9,243 nt of DNA from Deltaproteobacteria bacterium (GTDB lineage Bacteria > Desulfobacterota > G020345765), in assembly GCA_030616835.1 (NCBI GenBank), contig JAUWWP010000083.1, positions 1 to 9,243 on the forward strand, in the 5' to 3' direction. How positions within the stretch are numbered: the stretch's first letter is position 1; every line of letters begins with the position of its first letter. A program made the position numbers and the translations under genes. Below the pieces are notes generated by a model that saw only the letters and a list, made by a program, of their open reading frames with translations, was not told where the DNA came from and did no database searches. Shown one piece after another: positions 1 to 3,999 of the stretch.

Positions 1-2
1 GG

Positions 3-413
3 CATCTTCCCTCCCTCCTGCAAGCCTACCGACTCACGGAGAAGGCCTCCCGGGCCGGCTTCGACTGGAAGTCATTAACTGAGGTAATAAAAAAGCTGGA
101 TGAGGAGATTGGGGAGTTTAGCGGTGCCCTCAGAAGTAAAGATAAAGAGAAGATAGAAAAAGAGATCGGTGACCTTCTGTTTTCCATTGTGAATGTCTCC
201 CGCCATTTAGGAATAAGCTCCGAGGAGGCATTAAGAAAGGCAAATAGAAGGTTCATCTCCCGTTTTCAGTTCATCGAGGAGTCCCTTAAAAAGGAGAAAA
301 AAGATATAAGAAAAACTCCGCTTAATGAGATGGACCGGTTATGGGAGGAAGCAAAGATTAAGTTAGGTAGCAATGGGAAGGTAAAAACAGGTGCTAAGGA
401 AAAAAGCCGTTGA
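3..413 (+). CDS. mazG: MazG nucleoside triphosphate pyrophosphohydrolase, C-terminal part (5' end outside window)
   Basis: The frame is open from base 3 to a TGA at 411-413 and gives 136 residues with no start, so the gene begins before the window. The visible segment matches the second MazG domain: it opens with LPSLLQAYRLTEKASRAGFDW, typical of the linker and first helix of that domain. It then has EEIGE (visible residues 34-38, the EExxE metal-binding motif) and EIGD (54-57, the ExxD motif), followed by FSIVNVSRHLG and the EEALRKANRRFISRF helix. In this family these acidic residues bind Mg2+ for hydrolysis of NTPs to NMP plus pyrophosphate, in nucleotide-pool sanitation or (p)ppGpp control; that role is family knowledge. 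The last 20 or so residues are lysine-rich and not conserved. It is the only plus-strand gene in the first 3 kb, and no terminator hairpin follows it. Confidence 0.93.
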   Translation, partial: HLPSLLQAYRLTEKASRAGFDWKSLTEVIKKLDEEIGEFSGALRSKDKEKIEKEIGDLLFSIVNVSRHLGISSEEALRKANRRFISRFQFIEESLKKEKKDIRKTPLNEMDRLWEEAKIKLGSNGKVKTGAKEKSR

Positions 414-828
414 ACGGAGACTATGCCTACTGTTCAACTCCTTGCAAATGGACCAATATATTTTACCCTTTTGAGTAAAGAGTTTTATCAGGTATTCCAT
501 AAAAAAAGTCAAAATAAACTTAAACCATTATGTTTAATGTATCGATCTGACCCTATTCTTCACACACCTATAATAACTAAAGGTTTATTACCCGAAATAA
601 CTCTAATTTGATATACTCCTGGTTTAATTGGAACATTCCCTATTTCTTCTCTTAATTTTATCCATCGGCTCCATTTCATAATATAGATTCCTCCTTAGTC
701 TTTTTCTTCAAAGTTTATTAAGTTTTCTATAATCTTTATATTTTTCCTTTAACTTGGCTAAGTAATTCTTACATAAGATAATTAAGCTCTTCTTTCCCTT
801 TTGCTATATCAATTCTGAAAATAAATGT
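414..828. other. Decayed intergenic stretch between mazG and the protease operon
   Basis: Apart from the truncated GIY-YIG-like gene start at 560-679, no intact gene is supported. The minus strand at about 708-815 reads as broken coding sequence. One frame gives IDIAKGKEELNYLM then a stop at 769-771; another frame continues with LAKLKEKYKDYRKLNKL and stops at 708-710. Together these look like a frameshifted tail of a small lysine- and glutamate-rich protein that once preceded the GIY-YIG-like gene. I do not recognise its family. The DNA is AT-rich compared with mazG. Confidence 0.4.
560..679 (-). pseudogene. Truncated N-terminus of a GIY-YIG-like protein
   Basis: A 39-residue minus-strand frame starts with ATG at 677-679, ten bases after a GGAGG at 690-694, and stops at 560-562. 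It begins MKWSRWIKLREEIGNVPIKPG and continues VYQIRVISGNKPLVIIGV. The VPxKPGVYQIR block matches what precedes the GIY-YIG motif in a family of small stand-alone GIY-YIG nuclease-like proteins, usually 100-200 residues long. The family knowledge is from memory. Here the frame ends before any YIG motif or catalytic Arg/Glu could appear. The intact start and ribosome binding site suggest recent breakage. The break lies beside a TAGGGTCAGA (546-555, minus strand) matching the end of the mobile element at 2902, so insertion or imprecise loss of such an element may have cut it; that is inference. Confidence 0.5.
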
Positions 829-1224
829 TTATAATTTTTGAAAGGTTACTTTTTCCTCCCTATCATTAAAACATACCTTGAAGAGATCAAAGATGTCTCT
901 TCTGCCTAACAGGTTAAAGCCCACACCAAGTCTTTCAGAAAAACCTATTTCAGCAGTAAATTCAATCTCACCAATACTAACTGGAATCTTAAAAAGATAT
1001 ACGGGAATGTAACCCCCATCACCGACTACCATCATTATCCTTTTGCCTTGTTTAATTTCTATTCCGAGATCTTCAGCTTCCTTGGAGGCAAAAATAGAAT
1101 AGGTAGCCCCGGAATCAACAAAGGCCCAAAATTCAAACCACCGGTCTTGACCCTCCATCTTAATAGGGATCATGGGAACCATCATGTCTCGATATTTCGT
1201 GTAAGCAAACTCTATAACAGACAC
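829..1224 (-). CDS. Retropepsin-like aspartic protease family protein
   Basis: 131 residues, starting with GTG at 1222-1224. A GGAGG lies seven bases upstream (about 1232-1236), inside the preceding gene, and fixes this start. The single-domain aspartic protease signature is clear: hydrophobic strand FWAFVDSGAT with catalytic Asp37 in DSGAT (37-41), a mid-region glycine loop VGDGG (67-71), and the closing NLLGRRDIFD segment (104-113) found at the end of retropepsin-like domains. Such proteins act as homodimers, each subunit giving one Asp; that is family knowledge. No signal peptide or membrane segment is visible, so it is probably cytoplasmic. It overlaps the upstream DUF5678-like gene by 13 bases, implying translational coupling and a shared function. 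The substrate is unknown. Family assignment is firm; proteolytic activity is inferred. Confidence 0.85.
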   Translation of the reverse strand: MSVIEFAYTKYRDMMVPMIPIKMEGQDRWFEFWAFVDSGATYSIFASKEAEDLGIEIKQGKRIMMVVGDGGYIPVYLFKIPVSIGEIEFTAEIGFSERLGVGFNLLGRRDIFDLFKVCFNDREEKVTFQKL

Positions 1225-1424
1225 TCAAAATCCTCCTCTCTTGGGACCCGAAGAACTGAAGGTATAACCGTTGGATATTTTGATCTGGCGGCATCATCTA
1301 CCTCCTTTGCTGAGTCTCCTACCGCTACTAACTCCCCACCAGCCACAGAAACATATTTGCCAGCATACTTATCTACTAATTCGTTGAAGTGCTCATATAT
1401 CCACTTCTGATCCTCAGTTAACAT
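1212..1424 (-). CDS. DUF5678-like small protein, first gene of the protease operon
   Basis: 70 residues starting with ATG at 1422-1424, after a full AAGGAGGT (1432-1439, minus strand) with a seven-base gap. Key features are an N-terminal helix (DQKWIYEHFNELVDKY), the central strand pair GKYVSVAGGELVAVGDS, then a helix (AKEVDDAARSKYP) and the strand VIPSVLRVP. This 'KYAGKYVSVAGGELVAVGD' pattern is characteristic of DUF5678 as I remember it. These proteins are small, lack enzymatic motifs, and often sit immediately upstream of retropepsin-like genes. The 13-base overlap with the protease gene fits that pairing. Its role is unknown; a chaperone, substrate or inhibitor of the protease is possible but not shown. 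No transmembrane segment. Confidence 0.75.
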   Translation of the reverse strand: MLTEDQKWIYEHFNELVDKYAGKYVSVAGGELVAVGDSAKEVDDAARSKYPTVIPSVLRVPREEDFECLL

Positions 1425-1456
1425 AATCTACACCTCCTTAAAGATCAGGTCTTGCA

Positions 1457-1487
1457 AAGGACCTAAGGTCACAAGGACTTAGGGTCA
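1457..1487 (-). promoter_or_regulatory. Tandem operator-like repeat upstream of the DUF5678/protease operon
   Basis: Two 15-base units, 1457-1471 (aaggacctaaggtca) and 1473-1487 (aaggacttagggtca), repeat with a 16-base period and two mismatches. The first contains a near-perfect palindrome, GACCTaAGGTC. They lie 18 to 50 bases before the ribosome binding site of the minus-strand operon, where an operator or promoter would sit. No convincing -35/-10 pair is visible nearby, so the regulatory reading is tentative. Confidence 0.35.
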
Positions 1488-1563
1488 GACAATTTGAAAA
1501 TTCTGGATACTTCTTTTTCTGAACGATATTGATTGACTTCATAGTATTCAGATTCATTCCCTG

Positions 1564-1610
1564 TCCTGAGGAGCCCCGATGGGCATCGGGGCGTCTCGAA
1601 GGGCTCAGGA
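1564..1610. repeat. Palindromic REP-like intergenic repeat, copy 1
   Basis: An outer pair TCCTGAG (1564-1570) / CTCAGGA (1604-1610) encloses an inner perfect stem GCCCCGAT (1573-1580) / ATCGGGGC (1585-1592) with a four-base loop. Bases 1570-1591 recur exactly, in reverse complement, at 6785-6806. It lies directly downstream of the AOR 3' fragment on the minus strand. There is no T-run, so a terminator role is uncertain. Confidence 0.75.
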
Positions 1611-1614
1611 TAAG

Positions 1615-1888
1615 TTAGGCAAATCTCTCCTTCAATTTTGTCAGGGCCTCGTCAAAGCCTTCCGGCTTAAGGGGTTGGTGAATATCCTCTTTTCCTTCTT
1701 TACTTTTGAGGGAGCTAACAATCATACTTTGCACAATCTCCTCAAGTCTACTAACCGATAGCTCCTCCCAACCGCTGCCGACCTTCAACAGCTCAACCAT
1801 CTCCTCCGCCTTCAACTCAGGAGAAATCAAGGCAAGCTGAGGGCAGATCCCCAGAACATAGGCCATCCCTTCCCGTATCATCCACCAG
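1615..1888 (-). pseudogene. Detached 3' fragment of an AOR-family gene
   Basis: The minus strand encodes 88 residues (MIREGMAYVLGICPQLALI... to KLKERFA, stop at 1615-1617) nearly identical to the last 88 residues of the intact AOR gene at 4000-5499. Counting differences by eye gives about 26 in 274 bases, near 90% nucleotide identity, with no indels. Homology stops abruptly at 1888 (after ccaccag), a few bases before the mobile element that starts near 1893, so the 5' four fifths of the gene are missing. There is no credible ribosome binding site in front of the first methionine. The fragment and the intact gene share orientation and enclose about 2.1 kb of accessory genes. It may be a displaced gene end left by integration, or the remains of a second AOR copy. 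It keeps the distal cluster cysteine (LGIC) but cannot form the cofactor site alone. Confidence 0.9.
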
Positions 1889-1892
1889 AATA

Positions 1893-2118
1893 TTTTAGGG
1901 TTAAACCCCGACTATTGACTAATATTTCGATAAATCCGCTCTATTCGTCGAGATATTTCTTTGTCCTTTCTCGTTCCTCTTTGAATTAGCTCATGAGCGT
2001 ATGCTAACATATTTCCGCCTATCCCACCCAATCCCTGCCCCGGTTCCTGAAGATTCTTTTTCCCTAAGTTTAACCGATAATTCATCTCAATCAATACCTG
2101 TCGGGGTTTGGCCCTGAT
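1893..2118 (-). mobile_element. MITE-like element A, RAYT-transposase-derived
   Basis: About 220 bases, clearly homologous (roughly 90% or more by eye) to 2902-3133 in the same orientation. The left end AGGGTTAAACCCCGACTATT (from 1897) is mirrored at the right end, but A has lost about seven bases of its right repeat (cctgtcggggtttggccct, 2097-2115). Both copies are flanked by TTTT on the left and GAT on the right, so those bases may belong to the element. The interior encodes, on the minus strand, the C-terminal tail of a probable transposase. With no catalytic domain it is non-autonomous. It sits exactly at the broken edge of the AOR fragment. Confidence 0.75.
1912..2094 (-). pseudogene. 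Relic C-terminal tail of a RAYT (Y1/IS200-like) transposase inside element A
   Basis: The 60-residue minus-strand frame runs MIEMNYRLNLGKKNLQEPGQ, then a GLGGIGGNMLAYAHELIQ segment, then KDKEISRRIERIYRNISQ to the stop at 1912-1914. The GGI...AxAHxxI...xKDKExxxxIExIYxxIS pattern resembles the helix-turn-helix tail at the end of REP-associated tyrosine transposases, as I remember the family. The N-terminal catalytic HUH domain (HxH and Tyr) is absent. The equivalent frame in element B is broken by a one-base deletion near 2988, confirming that neither copy is maintained as a gene. Family assignment is moderate because only the weakly conserved tail remains. Confidence 0.45.
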
Positions 2119-2170
2119 ATACTCTGATATACTTCTCTGGTTTTTCTTTGATAGATCAACCTGATATACT
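2114..2170. repeat. Three copies of CTGATATACT beside element A
   Basis: The decamer CTGATATACT occurs at 2114-2123, 2124-2133 (exactly tandem) and 2161-2170. The first copy begins in the last bases of element A. The cluster lies between the element and the 3' end of the vapC-like gene (2204). It could be a target-related repeat or a slipped duplication; no function is evident. Confidence 0.6.
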
Positions 2171-2203
2171 TACTTCCATCTCTATGAATAATCCGGGATT
2201 ATA

Positions 2204-2575
2204 TTAGTAATTAGGAACAAAAAATTTTATTCTTTTATCAGGATAATGCTTAGCATTGCATGTTACTAAAACTTGATTAAATTTTAATGCCGTGGCAGAA
2301 ATTATGCAATCATAAAGTTGTAATTGATAACCTTTGACTTTATTTTTTATTTCATGGGCAAGTCTTATAATTTCCTTATCCACAGATATTTCCTCTAAGC
2401 TATTTAATAAAGCAAAAGTTTTTTCTTTTTCTTCCTCTCTCATTCCAAATAATACTTCTCCAGATGTTATTACACTACAATAATTTTTCTCATTCTTAAA
2501 TTTTAATAATATCTCTCTTGCTCCTTCTTTTCCTCGCAAATGGTCTATTAAGACATCTGTGTCAAATAATGCCAT
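2204..2575 (-). CDS. vapC: VapC-family PIN-domain ribonuclease toxin
   Basis: 123 residues, the usual VapC length. The PIN-domain acidic residues are in place: Asp5 (FDTDVLIDHLRG start), Glu40 (TSGEVLFGM), Asp89 (LYDCIISATAL) and a polar Asn107 (TCNAKHYP). In this family they bind Mg2+ or Mn2+ for cleavage of tRNA or rRNA; the target here cannot be read from sequence. The ATG at 2573-2575 overlaps the antitoxin stop by one base (TGATG), the classic coupled arrangement. The gene is intact. Its unit lies between the two direct copies of the mobile element, which suggests it moved as, or was trapped as, cargo. It is much more AT-rich than the AOR gene, consistent with acquisition. Confidence 0.9.
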   Translation of the reverse strand: MALFDTDVLIDHLRGKEGAREILLKFKNEKNYCSVITSGEVLFGMREEEKEKTFALLNSLEEISVDKEIIRLAHEIKNKVKGYQLQLYDCIISATALKFNQVLVTCNAKHYPDKRIKFFVPNY

Positions 2576-2823
2576 CAGATATTTCTACTTTTCCTCATAT
2601 TTCTTATATAACTATTTACACCTTTTTTCAATTCTGGATGAGCGCCATTTTCCCATGCTCCAAAACTCTTTTTTATTCCATCAGTATAATTTAATACCCG
2701 AATATATGTTTTAATTGCTTCAATGACGAATTCCGTAAAGTTTAAATTATTTTTTTCCATTATAGGATGGATATCTTCTAAAATAGTTTTAGGAAATCTT
2801 ATTGATTTTACAACACTTTTCAT
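2575..2823 (-). CDS. vapB: VapB-type ribbon-helix-helix antitoxin
   Basis: 82 residues. The N-terminal part (about 1-45: MKSVVKSIRFPKTILEDIHP, then a helix ending in FVIEAIKTYI) fits a ribbon-helix-helix DNA-binding fold. The C-terminal part, FGAWENGAHPELKKGVNSYI followed by RNMRKSR, matches the toxin-neutralising tail seen in VapB antitoxins ('GAW...HPEL..GV..Y...R'). The start ATG at 2821-2823 follows AAAGGAGATG (2831-2840, minus strand). A good sigma-70 promoter lies just upstream. By family knowledge it would form a complex with the VapC partner and repress the operon. It overlaps vapC by one base. Confidence 0.85.
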   Translation of the reverse strand: MKSVVKSIRFPKTILEDIHPIMEKNNLNFTEFVIEAIKTYIRVLNYTDGIKKSFGAWENGAHPELKKGVNSYIRNMRKSRNI

Positions 2824-2848
2824 TTTGAATCATCTCCTTTCATTATTA

Positions 2849-2877
2849 AATGTAATACAATTTATCTAACTTGTCAA
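2849..2877 (-). promoter_or_regulatory. Predicted sigma-70 promoter of vapBC
   Basis: On the minus strand a perfect -35 TTGACA (2872-2877) is followed by 17 bases and a -10 TACATT (2849-2854). The -10 overlaps the small palindrome TGTAATACA (2851-2859), a plausible binding site for the RHH antitoxin. The predicted start is some 20 bases before the vapB ATG, leaving a short leader with the ribosome binding site. Confidence 0.65.
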
Positions 2878-2901
2878 TACAGTTTTTCATTTGGGCAATA
2901 G

Positions 2902-3133
2902 TTTTAGGGTCAGACCCCGACTATTGACTAATATTTCGATAAATTCGGTCTATTCGTCGAGATATTTCTTTGTCCTTTCTCATTCTTTTTTAATTCGCTC
3001 ATGAGCGTTCGCTAACGCATTTCCGCCTATCCCACCCAATTCCTGCCCCGGTTCCTGAAGACTCTTTTTCCCTAAGTTTAACCGATAATTCATCTCAATC
3101 AATACCGGTCAATAGTCGGGGTTTAACCCTGAT
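2902..3133 (-). mobile_element. MITE-like element B with intact terminal inverted repeats
   Basis: Terminal inverted repeats are 2906-2928 (AGGGTCAGACCCCGACTATT...) and 3108-3130 (...AATAGTCGGGGTTTAACCCT). They are complementary over 23 bases with two mismatches and enclose about 180 bases. The interior matches element A closely and in the same orientation, but its transposase-tail frame is shifted by one missing base. As the more complete copy it defines the element's ends. It lies upstream of vapB and ends about 60 bases before the Phd/PIN promoter. Mobility would need an outside transposase; none is visible in the window. Confidence 0.8.
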
Positions 3134-3192
3134 TTAAGCATTCTAATATAGAGAAATTGAATGGTTTTTTAGGAAACTCCAGTTAAAAAATC

Positions 3193-3221
3193 TTGACCAA
3201 GCGAATTAAAGTAGCTATAAT
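3193..3221 (+). promoter_or_regulatory. Strong predicted promoter of the Phd/PIN operon
   Basis: -35 TTGACC (3193-3198), a 17-base spacer and a perfect -10 TATAAT (3216-3221). Transcription would begin near 3228-3230, about 25 bases before the antitoxin start. This argues against the far upstream ATG at 3193-like positions being used as the gene start. Confidence 0.85.
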
Positions 3222-3242
3222 TTTCTTAAGTAGCTACTTTAA
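3206..3242 (+). promoter_or_regulatory. Operator-like perfect 12-base inverted repeat over the -10 box
   Basis: TTAAAGTAGCTA (3206-3217) is exactly complementary to TAGCTACTTTAA (3231-3242), with a 13-base gap. The left arm runs into the TATAAT and the right arm covers the start of the leader. The right arm also contains the palindrome GTAGCTAC (3230-3237). This is where a Phd/YefM antitoxin would be expected to bind for autorepression. An RNA hairpin reading is less likely because the left arm lies before the predicted transcription start. Confidence 0.75.
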
Positions 3243-3252
3243 CGAGAGGGTT

Positions 3253-3519
3253 ATGATGAAAACAATTACGGCTAAAGAATTGAAGAACCGGACCGGGGAT
3301 GCTTTGAAAACTATAGCCCGGGGTGAAAAGATAATGGTTACCTTCAGGGGGAAACCTTTTGCAGTTCTTTCTCCCGCTTCAGAGGAATCTACTCTTAAGG
3401 GAAAGCAGTTGCGTCCTTTTACCGAGGCATGGAGAGATATCGAGGGTACCCTTCGGAAGACTAAATCGGTATTCCCTGGTTGGCAGGAGGCCACTGCATG
3501 GGCAAGAAAAAGGAAGTAA
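3253..3519 (+). CDS. Phd/YefM-family antitoxin
   Basis: 88 residues from ATG 3253 (a second ATG follows at 3256; GAGAGG at 3244-3249 could serve either). The N-terminal MKTITAKELKNRTGDALKTI and the segment GEKIMVTFRGKPFAVLSP are the standard Phd/YefM fold: DNA-binding strand-helix, then the 'V...G.P.AVL.P' strand pair. The C-terminal half (about 45-88) is Lys/Trp-rich and would wrap the toxin. A longer frame begins at 3193, but that start falls in the -35 box and lacks a ribosome binding site, so I reject it. The gene overlaps the PIN toxin gene by 22 bases. Expected function: neutralise the toxin and repress the operon at the inverted repeat just upstream. Confidence 0.88.
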   Translation: MMKTITAKELKNRTGDALKTIARGEKIMVTFRGKPFAVLSPASEESTLKGKQLRPFTEAWRDIEGTLRKTKSVFPGWQEATAWARKRK

Positions 3520-3965
3520 TCTTTGTTGATACTAATATCTTTGTTATTGACCTGCGGTATCAGAGAGATAGGAAATACAGGGTTAACCAGAACTTTCTTG
3601 AGGATATTGCCGGGTCGAGAACCGGAATTACCAGCATCTTCAATCTTCTGGAACTCTGTGGGATTCTTTCTTTCAGCCTTAATGAAAGGCAGTTATTGGA
3701 ACTTTACCATTATTTCCCCCAGCGATACCGGGTCGAAGTGCTTCCCTCACTTTCTCTGGAGATGTCAACTCCACAGATTTCCCTGGAGAAGATCTTTCAG
3801 GTAATCTCCAGGAAATTACCCATGGGCGATGCTCTGATAATTGCCTTGCTCGAAACTTATCTGCCTCCTATATCGATTTTTGTTTCCTGGGATATTCGGC
3901 ATTTCACAGGCAAATTGTCTATCCCGGTATTAACCCCGGAGGAATATCTACGCTTGAATAAATAG
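3498..3965 (+). CDS. PIN-domain toxin paired with the Phd/YefM antitoxin
   Basis: 155 residues. The ATG at 3498-3500 follows AGGAGG (3485-3490) with a seven-base gap. An in-frame ATG at 3480 would place that ribosome binding site inside the coding region, so it is rejected. The PIN residues are Asp11 (FVDTNIFVID), Glu52 (FNLLELCG), Asp111 (MGDALIIALLE) and Asp132 (VSWDIRHF), a complete acidic set for a Mg2+-dependent ribonuclease. It is about 25 residues longer than typical VapC because of a longer middle (residues 60-105). The strand and overlap with the antitoxin mark a functional operon. Its stop lies 34 bases from the end of the convergent AOR gene. Phd/PIN pairs are usually also called VapBC; the RNA target is unknown. 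Confidence 0.85.
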   Translation: MGKKKEVIFVDTNIFVIDLRYQRDRKYRVNQNFLEDIAGSRTGITSIFNLLELCGILSFSLNERQLLELYHYFPQRYRVEVLPSLSLEMSTPQISLEKIFQVISRKLPMGDALIIALLETYLPPISIFVSWDIRHFTGKLSIPVLTPEEYLRLNK

Positions 3966-3999
3966 AGGATAATTGAACTTATCAAAGCTGGACCTTTCC

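Noticed and set aside
423..611. Plus-strand 62-codon open frame after mazG
   Set aside because: No ribosome binding site, no recognisable domain, and it runs antisense to the better supported GIY-YIG-like gene start at 560-679.
1048..1410. Plus-strand 120-codon frame opposite the protease operon
   Set aside because: Antisense to two genes with clear family motifs and strong ribosome binding sites; its composition is that of a shadow frame.
3193..3252. Longer start of the Phd antitoxin at 3193
   Set aside because: It would begin in the -35 box of a near-consensus promoter and has no ribosome binding site; the family N-terminus starts at 3253 or 3256.
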